Of a DNA stretch of 64,000 nt, positions 56,393 to 64,000 are shown in pieces. The position numbers and the translations under genes are program-made. Each line of letters opens with the position of its first letter. The stretch's first letter is position 1. The notes below the pieces were generated by a model that was not told the DNA's origin, did no database searches, and saw only the letters and a program-made list of their open reading frames with translations. The stretch is from JAWKOK01 sp963848115 (GTDB taxonomy: Bacteria; Chloroflexota; Anaerolineae; Caldilineales; Caldilineaceae): positions 62,001 to 126,000 of the forward strand of contig CAWKCP010000009.1 of assembly GCA_963848115.1 (NCBI GenBank), read 5' to 3'.

Positions 56393-57043
56393 ATCCAATG
56401 AAACCAGATCGTGCCGGATGGCAAATTTGATGAGTTCAGCAAGGTTGGACATCCCCAGCTTATGCATCATCCGACTACGATAGGTTTCAACCGTCTTGGG
56501 AGAGAGGGCAAGTAACTCGCCGATCTCGATACTGGAGCGTCCTTCGGCCACCAACGGCAGTATCTCTCTTTCTCGCGGAGAGAGTTCTGCCATCGGGTCT
56601 TCGTCGCCTGCGCCGGAACGTTGTTGCAAGTAATCCACAATCAACTCTTCCGAAATCCGGGGGCTCAAATGGCGTTCACCGACATAGACTGTGCGAATTG
56701 CCTGGATCAACTCTTCACCGGCCGATTCCTTGACCACGTACCCACGCGCACCCGCCTCCAAGGCTCGGTAAACATGTTCGTTCGACACATACATGGAGAG
56801 CATGATCGCCTTACATTCAGGCAGCTCGATGTGGATCTGCCGGGCGGCCTCAATCCCATTCAGGCCGGGCATCGCAATGTCCAACACAACCACATCGGGA
56901 CGTAGCCGCAGGGTATCGCGGACCGCCTCCAGACCGTCGGCCGATTCGCCGACAACGGTAATATCCTGTTGGGATTCGAGCAGCAGGCGCAATCCTTCGC
57001 GAACAACGCCATGGTCATCAGCAAGGAATACACGAATCGTCAT
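56390..57043 (-). CDS. NarL/LuxR-family response regulator
   Basis: A 217-residue regulator. Receiver with DD pair (FLADDHG), phosphoacceptor in VVLDIAMPG, Lys in VVKESAG, and a C-terminal LuxR HTH (LSPREREILPLVAEG, ALSPKTVETYRSRMMHKLGM). Overlaps the kinase gene by 4 bp, so they form a two-component pair. Its stop codon is supplied by repeat copy B. Confidence 0.94.
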   Translation of the reverse strand: MTIRVFLADDHGVVREGLRLLLESQQDITVVGESADGLEAVRDTLRLRPDVVVLDIAMPGLNGIEAARQIHIELPECKAIMLSMYVSNEHVYRALEAGARGYVVKESAGEELIQAIRTVYVGERHLSPRISEELIVDYLQQRSGAGDEDPMAELSPREREILPLVAEGRSSIEIGELLALSPKTVETYRSRMMHKLGMSNLAELIKFAIRHDLVSLD

Positions 57044-58788
57044 AGCGGCGCCTCCACCACAACTGTGGTCCCCCGACCGGCATGGGAGGAGACCTCACAA
57101 CGTCCGCCGACAGCCTCGGCGCGTTGTTCCATGCTCAAGAGCCCCCAGCCCGTACGCGACAGATTGGCATCGACTGAATCCATTGAGAAGCCTTGTCCAT
57201 CATCCCAGACCGTCAAGGTAATGCAGTCGTTGATGACAGCCAGGTTGATCGACACTTGGGTTGCATTTGCGTGCTTGACCACATTCGTGACGGCTTCCTG
57301 GGCAATACGAAAGAGCGCATTCTCTATCTGCACCGGCACTCGCGAAATATCGGTGGCATGTGTGACCTGGATCGGTAAACCTGTTCGCTCGTGGACCTGA
57401 GTTGCATACCAATCCAGCGCCGCCTTCAAACCGTAATCATCCAGCACCGGCGGGCGCAGATCGGCCATGACCGACCGGATTTGGACCGTCGTCTGCCGCA
57501 CCAGCGAGATGGTATCATCCATTCGGGTATGGACAAGTCGCTCAGTCTCCTGCGGCAGCGGAAGCGCCAAAATCTGCGATTTCACAATGTTCAGATTGAG
57601 CGCAATTGCGGTCAGATTCTGTCCGACCTGATCATGCAGTTCATGCACCAGGTGCTGGCGTTCCAGTTCTTGCGTCTCAGCCAAACGTTGATTGAGCGAT
57701 CTCAGCTCTTCGCGCTGTTTGGAAATCTTGATGAGCAGACGATGCTGTTTTGCTTCGCCCTGTCTCTGATCAGAGATATCCTGAACAGCCCCATAGATAC
57801 GCACAACCCGGTCTTGTTCCGGGTCCCACATCGGTCGGCTGTAGCTGCGCAGCCAGCAAACACCGCCGCCGTCCACCCTGACGCGATAATCGCAGGTGTG
57901 TTCGTTACCGTCCAGCGATACGGCTACCCAATTTCGGACGATCGGGATGTCTTCAGGGTAGATGCGATCCATCCATCCATCTAGCGAGGAAAAACTACCC
58001 GGGTCATAGCCGGTGATACGCGTGAAGGCATCGGTGATCCAGGCGAGTATCATACCACCCTCGGCATCAACATCGAGCGCATAGGCGTAGTCGGAGATCA
58101 ACTCCGATAGGACACGATACCGTTCCTCAGAAGCATGAAGCGCCGCCTCGCGTCGCTCCACTCTGCCGGCATAGAGTTGAAGTTCCCGATTTCGCTGTTC
58201 GAGCGCACTTTCATTCTTGCGCACGTGGTGCAGGAGCTGCTCCAGACCGGCAGTATCCAAGTAGAGCAATACGGCAACTGTAATGAATGTGAGCGACTGA
58301 AGCAGCCAGAATGTGGTCGGCGACAGTATGAACCCTTGGTCGATAACAGCGTTTGCCCCGGCCCATAGCATGACGAGACCAGAAAGAATACTCATCAGCG
58401 CCAGACCGATCCCGTACTTGCCTCCCAGCAGTAACGCTGCCGCCAAAATGAAGACCACATAGATATTGGCCGCGGCCGAGTAGGGACCGCCCGAAGTTGC
58501 GATAGAGACCGTGATGATGCACCACATGCCAAAGACCAGCAGCATGGCGGCCAGACGGACGCTACCGTGTAACATCAGATGGCGCAGGATCAGCGCCAAG
58601 GCAACAACACTGCCTACCAGAAGAAGCCGATGTAATTTGCCGGGTTCGAGAAGGGGCAACATCACAGCATAGGCGAACACGCCGACAAGCACCGTTAGCA
58701 GCATGACGTTGAGCAACTGTGCGACTCGGTTCTGATTCTCATCGGCAAAGACCGGGGGACTTATGAACTGCCTTATTGCAGAGCGCAT
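57040..58788 (-). CDS. Membrane sensor histidine kinase (NarX/DegS type)
   Basis: A 582-residue kinase. Five or six TM helices (about 20-180), coiled coil, PAS/PAC (about 210-330: RYRVLSELISDYAYALD, CDYRVRVDGGGVCWLRSYSRP), HisKA_3 with His in LVHELHDQVGQNLTAIALNL, and HATPase (VWDDGQGFSMD, GWGLLSMEQRAEAVGG). ATG 58788 has GGAGG 10 bp upstream. It pairs with the NarL regulator; the membrane input signal is unknown. Confidence 0.94.
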   Translation of the reverse strand: MRSAIRQFISPPVFADENQNRVAQLLNVMLLTVLVGVFAYAVMLPLLEPGKLHRLLLVGSVVALALILRHLMLHGSVRLAAMLLVFGMWCIITVSIATSGGPYSAAANIYVVFILAAALLLGGKYGIGLALMSILSGLVMLWAGANAVIDQGFILSPTTFWLLQSLTFITVAVLLYLDTAGLEQLLHHVRKNESALEQRNRELQLYAGRVERREAALHASEERYRVLSELISDYAYALDVDAEGGMILAWITDAFTRITGYDPGSFSSLDGWMDRIYPEDIPIVRNWVAVSLDGNEHTCDYRVRVDGGGVCWLRSYSRPMWDPEQDRVVRIYGAVQDISDQRQGEAKQHRLLIKISKQREELRSLNQRLAETQELERQHLVHELHDQVGQNLTAIALNLNIVKSQILALPLPQETERLVHTRMDDTISLVRQTTVQIRSVMADLRPPVLDDYGLKAALDWYATQVHERTGLPIQVTHATDISRVPVQIENALFRIAQEAVTNVVKHANATQVSINLAVINDCITLTVWDDGQGFSMDSVDANLSRTGWGLLSMEQRAEAVGGRCEVSSHAGRGTTVVVEAPL

Positions 58789-59159
58789 GACGAGGAAACC
58801 TCCAGACCCACGCTTGGTTAGGCATACTCCCATCAATCAGATAGCCGATAGCCGACATCTGCCAACCGGATCGACCGACAAAATGGATGCCGAAACGCTG
58901 CGTTCTTGTGCGAACAGCATATGCGAGGCACGTTCTGACCCGGTTATCTACGGATTTTAGCTCAAGCGAACGAAAAGCACACGGGCGGCGAAAAAGAACG
59001 AGTTGCGCAAGCAGGCGATTCCATGCGATGATTGTGGCGCGATGTCGTCTTCGTCCATACTGGACATCATAGAGATATTCAGATATCTCGCACTGATTGG
59101 CACGCAAAGTCCATTTTTGCGTTGCCCATTTGCACGTCCAAACGAAAGGGGACCCCACA
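58789..59159. other. Divergent intergenic region, no gene seen
   Basis: 371 bp between the histidine kinase (-) and a small membrane protein (+). Overlapping short frames show no family features. Promoters for both genes should lie here but I cannot place them with confidence. Confidence 0.4.
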
Positions 59160-59459
59160 ATGTGTTGTTTCTTCCTTGCTCTTGTGCTTCTTGGCCCGCG
59201 TATCATGGGTGCGTTCTGGTGGCTTTTCCGCCCCGGTCTTTGGAATATCGCCTTTAAGGACTGGGCCATAGTGTGGTGGCTATGGCCGGTCCTTGGTCTG
59301 ATCTTCCTGCCCTGGACAACGATTATGTATGTGATCGTCTCACCGGGCGGCATAACAGGACTTGACTGGCTGTGGCTCGGTCTGATGTTGGCAGCAGACG
59401 TTGTCTCCTATGGCGGTGGCGCAGGCCGCAGACAGATTCCTGGGTACGAAGGCTACTAG
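59160..59459 (+). CDS. Small integral membrane protein (MCCFF family)
   Basis: A 99-residue protein with three hydrophobic segments (CCFFLALVLLGPRIMGAFWW, WWLWPVLGLIFLPWTTIMYVIV, LDWLWLGLMLAADVV) and a GGGAGRR tail. The ATG 59160 has GAAAGGGG 7-9 bp upstream. This type of small protein recurs in Chloroflexota and Actinomycetota; function unknown. Confidence 0.75.
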   Translation: MCCFFLALVLLGPRIMGAFWWLFRPGLWNIAFKDWAIVWWLWPVLGLIFLPWTTIMYVIVSPGGITGLDWLWLGLMLAADVVSYGGGAGRRQIPGYEGY

Positions 59460-59491
59460 ATCGAGGTCAAGTTCACTGCTTGGAAACATGC

Positions 59492-59548
59492 CATGAAAAC
59501 AAAAGAGGCCGGGCTTTTTTCAGAAGCCCGGCCTCTTTTGTTTTCATG
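59492..59548. terminator. 25-bp perfect bidirectional terminator
   Basis: Arms 59492-59516 and 59524-59548 with A-rich and T-rich flanks inside the arms. Separates the small membrane protein (+) from mobA (-). Confidence 0.88.
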
Positions 59549-59555
59549 AGATCCG

Positions 59556-60233
59556 TCACAGTGACGCCAGCAAAGCCAACGCCCGCTCCCACTCCTCCGG
59601 CGTGTTGACATTGATGAAGGAATGCAGATCGGGATCGATCCTTCGCAGGTCCGGCTCATTGACATACCGCACATAAATCGACCCATAGAGATTGACAATG
59701 CGCAGGTTCTGCTCCGCCAACAACGCTTCCATTGCCGGTAGGCAGCGCCGATGGTAGAGCGCGTGCAGCGGCTGCGGATAGCCCTCGGTCGTCGGTATCA
59801 CCGCGTCCCACGGCCGACCGCCCTCTTCGCCCGCATGAGTTCCGGCATCGCCAGTCTCTAGGGCCAGGGCGGCCAGTGCAGAAAAGAGTGCAGGGCTCAC
59901 CAAGGGCATGTCGCAGGCGACAGCCATGGCCCAGCCCGAGCAAAGCGCCAGGCCAGTGGCAAGACCGCCGAGTGCACCGGCGCCGGGATAGTGATCGGCA
60001 ACCTGATGTACAGTCGGCGGCAGCCCGGCCTTTGGCGCCAATGAGGGATCGTTGGCAATGACGAATATCTGGCCCTTGACCAATTCAGACAGACGCTCCA
60101 CAACGTGACGGACCAGTGGCGTGCCATCGGGCGGCACGGGCAGAAGCGCCTTGTCCATCCCCATGCGCCGACTGACGCCGCCGGCATTGACTATCAGATC
60201 ACAGTTGAATTGTTGTATCAGGGCGTTGGTCAT
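59556..60233 (-). CDS. mobA: Molybdenum cofactor guanylyltransferase
   Basis: A 225-residue nucleotidyltransferase joining GMP to molybdopterin. NAGGVSRRMGMDKALLPV is the family loop, with the usual Leu-Ala replaced by Val-Asn before AGG; later PGAGALGGLATGLAL and CDMPLV (metal Asp). Terminal region FINVNTPEEWERA is typical. MTNALIQQFNCDLIV at 60233 fits the family best; earlier in-frame ATGs at 60272 and 60305 exist. No molybdoenzyme is adjacent. Confidence 0.9.
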   Translation of the reverse strand: MTNALIQQFNCDLIVNAGGVSRRMGMDKALLPVPPDGTPLVRHVVERLSELVKGQIFVIANDPSLAPKAGLPPTVHQVADHYPGAGALGGLATGLALCSGWAMAVACDMPLVSPALFSALAALALETGDAGTHAGEEGGRPWDAVIPTTEGYPQPLHALYHRRCLPAMEALLAEQNLRIVNLYGSIYVRYVNEPDLRRIDPDLHSFINVNTPEEWERALALLASL

Positions 60234-60283
60234 CAAAGTGTTGGTCGTCAAAGTCCTAGACAAATCATACATAATGGTAGCGC

Positions 60284-60353
60284 CCAAGTGCCAGGCACCG
60301 GCCACAACCGGACTGCTGGGCCCAATATCTATCGGCCGGTACCTGTCACTTGG
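60284..60353. repeat. Intergenic hairpin with AAGTGCCAGGCACC words
   Basis: Arms 60284-60303 and 60334-60353 pair over 20 bp with two mismatches (CCAAGTGCCAGGCACC against GGTACCTGTCACTTGG). Third long-hairpin family in the window. The rest of 60234-60622 shows no gene. Confidence 0.6.
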
Positions 60354-60622
60354 GTCGGGATCTCTATTATTCTAGAATGGTTGCTGATATCCAATGCGTT
60401 GCTGGAAGGCGCAGTCAGCCTGCTCCTAAAAACAGGCAGTGTATCACTCATCACCAGAGCTTTCAAATCAATGGCTAAATCCTGGTCCACCTGAGATGTG
60501 GAGCAGACACCGCCGGGGACGGTCCGGCAGTCGTTTCGAGCCAAGAATTATTGGACCGTCGCCGGCACGTTGACGACGCTCCCGGGAGGTGGGATGCACC
60601 TGCCAAAATCTCGGCGGCGGCT

Positions 60623-60652
60623 TTGACACTGCTCCGGTCCGCGTGCTAAGAT
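60623..60652 (+). promoter_or_regulatory. Sigma-70-type promoter of the Zn/Mn-binding lipoprotein gene
   Basis: TTGACA (60623-60628) and TAAGAT (60647-60652) with an 18-bp spacer. Expected transcript start near 60659 leaves little leader for a GTG start at 60668, favouring TTG 60719. Confidence 0.55.
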
Positions 60653-60718
60653 CGACAGGTTTGTACAGTGCGATTGACAGCTGCATACCTACAGCCGCAG
60701 GTGAAGGGATCTACCATT

Positions 60719-61810
60719 TTGTATCGTCCAGGCACGTTCGCAATTCAAATCACATACCGGAGTGTCATCACATTTTCGCTTTCGCTTGTCTTGATCGCCT
60801 TGACGGCATGCGGAGGACAAGCCCCACCTGGAAACGCGATCGATACAGCCATCCGACAGGCCAATGATCCGGACACTGGACTGCCTGCATTGTATCCGGT
60901 CGATCTCTCCCAGAACCGATCCCTGAACGTAGTGGCCACATCCAACATTGTGGCGGATATCGTGGCCTCCGTGGGCGGACAAGAGATCCAGCTGACCAAT
61001 CTGTTGCCTGCCGGCGCCGATCCCCATAGCTATGAACCCAAGCCAGCAGATCTGCGAGCGCTGCATGACGCCGACGTCATTTTCATCAATGGACTGGGAC
61101 TGGAAGAAGCCATGGGATCAGTGCTGAACAACCCTGAAAACCGCGTACCCGTCATCTCCGTCAATGTCGGTGTAGAGACCATCGATCTCAGTGAAGGCAT
61201 CGAATCCCACGATGGAGATGATCACGGTGATGGAGATGATCACGGTGATGAAGACGACCCTGATAGCGAGCACGGCCATAGCGGCGTTGACCCCCACACC
61301 TGGTTGGATGTAGCCAATGTCATGGGCTGGGCAGAGACGATCGCCATCGTTCTGGGCGAACTGGATCCGAACAACAATGCACGCTATGCTGAGAACGCAG
61401 AACGAACAGTGGCGGAGCTGGCGACGCTGGATGCTGAGATTCGGGACAAAACGGGCGCGTTACCCGCAAGCGCACGCAAGCTCGTAACCGATCACAACTC
61501 GCTCAGCTACTACGCCCGCGCCTATGGTTTCGACGTGATCGGATCAGTCGTTCCCTCCTTCAGCACGTTGGCATCCCCCTCTGCCCAACAGTTGGCTGCA
61601 TTGCAGGAACAGATCGATGATCAAGGCGTCGATGCCATTTTTGTCAGCACATCGACCAACCCGAGCACGGCGGAACAGATCGCCGCGGACACCGGAATTG
61701 AAGTAGTTCCTCTCTACACTGGCTCGTTGAGCGATGTCGACGGTCCGGCGCCGACGTACATCGACCTCATGCGAGCCAACACCGACGCGATCGTAGCCGC
61801 CCTCAAGTAA
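60719..61810 (+). CDS. ZnuA-type zinc/manganese-binding lipoprotein
   Basis: A 363-residue cluster A-I binding protein. Lipobox LTAC after a hydrophobic stretch, VVATSNIVADIV, GADPHSYEP (metal His), an Asp/His loop with two tandem GDDHGD copies, GVDPHTWLD (metal His), VTDHNSLSYYARAYG (metal His), and a late Asp. TTG 60719 with AAGGGA 9-10 bp upstream; GTG 60668 is the alternative (380 residues). No permease or ATPase gene is nearby, so the transporter partner is elsewhere. Confidence 0.85.
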   Translation: MYRPGTFAIQITYRSVITFSLSLVLIALTACGGQAPPGNAIDTAIRQANDPDTGLPALYPVDLSQNRSLNVVATSNIVADIVASVGGQEIQLTNLLPAGADPHSYEPKPADLRALHDADVIFINGLGLEEAMGSVLNNPENRVPVISVNVGVETIDLSEGIESHDGDDHGDGDDHGDEDDPDSEHGHSGVDPHTWLDVANVMGWAETIAIVLGELDPNNNARYAENAERTVAELATLDAEIRDKTGALPASARKLVTDHNSLSYYARAYGFDVIGSVVPSFSTLASPSAQQLAALQEQIDDQGVDAIFVSTSTNPSTAEQIAADTGIEVVPLYTGSLSDVDGPAPTYIDLMRANTDAIVAALK

Positions 61811-62052
61811 AGTCGACCCCTACTGTTAACCTTGCTTAATCCTTTTTCAAAGCCGATTGCATTTTCGCATTAAGGCATGACTGATACCAACAGCTGAAGA
61901 TTTCCCACTATTGCCGGTTGAAATCGCCTCGTCGCCGTGATAGTCTTGCCCGGTGTCGTTCTCTAGCGGAACGACTAGAATCGTTCACAGTATCCCACAT
62001 AGATGATGGGTCGAGACGATGGTTACAAAGGAAGGTTACCAAGGAGATGAAC

Positions 62053-63129
62053 ATGAAACGGCCGATTAGAGTGCTCGTGATTGCCCTGGCACTGACCACA
62101 GGCCTTTTGATGACGGCCTGCCAGCCGACCGGCATCCCGGCCGGCACCGAGAGCAGCGGCGAGCAAGAGAGTGCAAGCGACGCGTCATCCGACGAAGCCC
62201 AATCGTTGGTCATTTACTCAGGTCGCAACGAAAATCTGGTCGATCCACTGTTGAAACTCTATGCGGCCGAGAGCGACGTCAACGTGGAAGTACGCTATGG
62301 AAGCACAGCTGAAATGGCAGCTATGATTCTCGAGGAAGGTCAGAATTCCCCGGCAGATGTCTTCTTCGGACAGGATGCAGGTGCGCTGGGTGCATTGGCA
62401 GGCACTGGACGCTGCGTTCCCCTTCCCGGCGAAATCACCGACCGCGTTGACCCACGCTTCCTCAGTGGCGACGCCCAATGGATTGGAACCAGCGGACGAG
62501 CTCGGGTTCTGGTCTACAATACTGAGGAGGTCACGGACGAGGAACTGCCGGAGAGCGTCTTTGATCTGACCGACGAGAAGTGGCGCGGTCGGGTCGGCTG
62601 GGCCCCAACCAATGGCAGTTTCCAGGCGTTCGTCACAGCCATGCGCGTCAATGCCGGCGAAGAATCTACGCGGGCATGGCTGGAGGATATGGTCGCCAAC
62701 GATACTCAGGTCTACCCCAATAATACGTCCATTGTTGAAGCTGCAGGCAAGGGTGAGATCGACGTCGGACTGGTCAATCACTACTATCTCTTCCGCTTCC
62801 TCTCCGAGGATCCCGACTTCACGGCGGCCAACTACTACTTTCCGGCCGGTGATGTCGGAGCAATGATCAATGTTGCCGGCGTCTGTGTGCTCGACACCAG
62901 TGAAAACAGTGCACAGGCCCAAGACTTCGCCAGTTTCCTGCTCTCTGATACCGCACAGCAATATTTTGCTGATGAGACCAATGAGTATCCGCTGGCCGGA
63001 ACAGCTGTGACGCCCAATCCTGCACTGAAACCACTGGCCGAAATCGACACGCCCGACTTCGATCTAAGCGACCTGGAGGACTTGCAGGGAACGTTGGAGA
63101 TGTTGCAGGAGACGGGGGCGCTGGAATAA
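62053..63129 (+). CDS. Iron(III)-type ABC transporter substrate-binding lipoprotein
   Basis: A 358-residue FbpA/FutA-like protein. AAGGAG 6-7 bp before ATG 62053, signal peptide ending MTAC. Motifs: LVIYSGRNENLVDPLL, ADVFFGQDAGALGAL, and the paired-Tyr region VNHYYLFRF typical of ferric-binding proteins. An inverted repeat GTCGTTC-N7-GAACGAC at 61955-61975 lies upstream and may be regulatory. No permease genes follow; L28 is next. Confidence 0.9.
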   Translation: MKRPIRVLVIALALTTGLLMTACQPTGIPAGTESSGEQESASDASSDEAQSLVIYSGRNENLVDPLLKLYAAESDVNVEVRYGSTAEMAAMILEEGQNSPADVFFGQDAGALGALAGTGRCVPLPGEITDRVDPRFLSGDAQWIGTSGRARVLVYNTEEVTDEELPESVFDLTDEKWRGRVGWAPTNGSFQAFVTAMRVNAGEESTRAWLEDMVANDTQVYPNNTSIVEAAGKGEIDVGLVNHYYLFRFLSEDPDFTAANYYFPAGDVGAMINVAGVCVLDTSENSAQAQDFASFLLSDTAQQYFADETNEYPLAGTAVTPNPALKPLAEIDTPDFDLSDLEDLQGTLEMLQETGALE

Positions 63130-63130
63130 C

Positions 63131-63257
63131 GGCTACTGCGTACTGCGTGCTGCGTAAGGTCTCCGAGAGAATCTGACTTTGCTGGTCGTTGCATCTTTCC
63201 AATGGCAATGATCGAACCTCGATCCAAGTATTACGCAGTACGAAGTACGCAGTAGCC
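63131..63257. repeat. Long hairpin with TACTGCG words
   Basis: Arms 63131-63157 and 63231-63257 pair over 27 bp with two mismatches around a 73-base loop. Left arm repeats TACTGCG/GCTGCG; adjacent sequence to 63288 contains more GCAGCAAGCAG words. A fourth dispersed-looking hairpin family. Confidence 0.7.
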
Positions 63258-63297
63258 TTTCACGCAGCAAGCAGTGCGCAGCGACCGCTTCCAAATT

Positions 63298-63326
63298 GTG
63301 ACAACCTCGGCATTCGTTGCTATAAT
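63298..63326 (+). promoter_or_regulatory. Strong promoter of rpmB
   Basis: GTGACA (63298-63303) and TATAAT (63321-63326) with a 17-bp spacer, 93 bp before the L28 start. Confidence 0.75.
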
Positions 63327-63418
63327 TCTCGGGTTTGAGTAGAAAATCGCGCCGGCGCGCGTCTCGGATTCAACGTTCGGGCAAAATGGTCGGCATTCGA
63401 GACGATAAGGAGATGATC

Positions 63419-63655
63419 ATGGCCAAATGCAAACTGACTGGAAAGGGCCCGATGCACGGCAACAGCGTGCCCTGGTCCAAGAAGAAGACAAAGCGTCAAT
63501 GGCAGGTGAATGTGCAGAAGTACACAATCTACGTTCCTGAACTGGGTCGCTCGGTGAAGATCAAAGCCTCGACCAGCGCCATGAAGAGCGTCAACAAGAT
63601 GGGGCTGATGGCCTTCCTGCGCAAGAACGACCTCAAGCTGAAAGATGTGACGTAG
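63419..63655 (+). CDS. rpmB: 50S ribosomal protein L28
   Basis: A 78-residue basic protein. MAKCKLTGKGPMHGNSVPWS then KKKTKRQWQVNVQK is the L28 core; only one Cys remains of the zinc ribbon in other L28s. AAGGAG lies 6 bp before ATG 63419. The longer frame from 63335 is rejected. C-terminal SVNKMGLMAFLRK matches family ends. Confidence 0.93.
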   Translation: MAKCKLTGKGPMHGNSVPWSKKKTKRQWQVNVQKYTIYVPELGRSVKIKASTSAMKSVNKMGLMAFLRKNDLKLKDVT

Positions 63656-63709
63656 TCGTTGTAACCCAGAAGAGGCAGGCAGCGTAGCTGTCTGGTTCTA
63701 TGTCGTATA

Positions 63710-63750
63710 ATACAGAAGCGCCCAGTCGTCGAGACTGGGCGCTTCTGTAT
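63710..63750. terminator. Bidirectional intrinsic terminator
   Basis: Perfect 18-bp arms (63710-63727, 63733-63750) with a 5-base loop followed by TTTT. Serves rpmB (+) and the URO-D-family gene (-). Confidence 0.9.
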
Positions 63751-63763
63751 TTTAGACCTTTAC

Positions 63764-64000
63764 TCACCGATCGTACCGGCAGTGCTCCTGGACCATCTGC
63801 ATGAAGTAACGCATACGACCGACGCCTGTGCCGGCGGCCAGCGAGCCGGCTGTGGTGACCACCAGGCCGCCGCTCCCTCCTGCCTTCTCAAAATCGCCAA
63901 CAATCCGCTGCCGGATCTCTTCCGGACTGCCGTTGCGTAGGGTGAAGGGCGGCAACTGGCCCAAGATCACGGCATCGGGCATCAGGGCCCGGATCAACGC
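63764..64000 (-). CDS. Uroporphyrinogen decarboxylase (URO-D)-family protein, C-terminal part
   Basis: Truncated at the window end; 78 residues visible. ILGQLPPFTLRNGSPEEIRQ, GGLVVTTAGSLAAGTGVGRMR and YFMQMVQEHCRY fit the end of a URO-D-fold barrel, most likely a methyltransferase/decarboxylase-type member outside heme synthesis. Catalytic residues lie outside the window. Confidence 0.7.
   Translation of the reverse strand, partial: ALIRALMPDAVILGQLPPFTLRNGSPEEIRQRIVGDFEKAGGSGGLVVTTAGSLAAGTGVGRMRYFMQMVQEHCRYDR

Noticed and set aside
61210..61250. Short tandem repeat considered as a repeat array
   Set aside because: In-frame 18-bp duplication encoding the Asp/His metal loop of the ZnuA-like protein.

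Overview
The window looks like a chromosomal segment of a Chloroflexota bacterium, probably Caldilineae/Anaerolineae-like. This is inferred from gene content: many MalFG-type sugar permeases, enolase-superfamily (MR/MLE) enzymes, FAD oxidoreductases, an aa3-type oxidase operon, BTAD regulators, Pro/Thr-rich exported proteins and very long perfect-hairpin terminators. No rRNA, tRNA or CRISPR array was recognised.

Layout. 0-3.7 kb (+): glycolytic block with the end of a eukaryote-type 6-phosphofructokinase, a PPi-type phosphofructokinase and a class II aldolase. 3.7-6.3 kb (-): exported CotH-kinase/lamin-tail protein, frameshifted. 6.6-8.5 kb (+): glycerate 2-kinase and a [2Fe-2S] ferredoxin. 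8.6-28.1 kb (-): a 19-kb accessory catabolic cluster with a LacI regulator, an ABC sugar importer without its ATPase, a small-molecule kinase, two FAD oxidoreductases with discoidin-like tails, a serine beta-lactamase-fold esterase, an MFS carrier, three MR/MLE enzymes, DinB and DUF362. 28.6-36.8 kb (-): complete cytochrome c oxidase operon with its assembly genes. 37-39.6 kb (+): Fur/PerR-type regulator plus a P1B-4 metal-efflux ATPase behind a promoter with two Fur boxes. 39.7-49 kb: exported beta-propeller, peptide deformylase, RodZ-like protein, amidase, acetyltransferase, aminotransferase/threonine-dehydratase/ACT operon and Nudix hydrolase. 49-54 kb (-): MacB-like ABC exporter and an MFS carrier. 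54.6-58.8 kb (-): BTAD regulator, receiver-only protein, NarL regulator and histidine kinase. 59-64 kb: MobA, orphan Zn/Mn- and Fe-type binding lipoproteins, ribosomal protein L28 and a URO-D-family fragment.

Five genes (near 4.20, 13.70, 20.51, 27.57 and 48.11 kb) are each broken by a single-base shift while both halves remain fully conserved. Four of the five need removal of one base. Because unrelated genes are hit, assembly indels are at least as likely as gene decay.

The most unusual items are the eukaryote-type PFK half, the MR/FAD/discoidin catabolic cluster with its LacI promoter, a 108-bp two-hairpin repeat in three copies (two bracket an MR gene in inverted orientation), and three other intergenic long-hairpin families built from repeated words.
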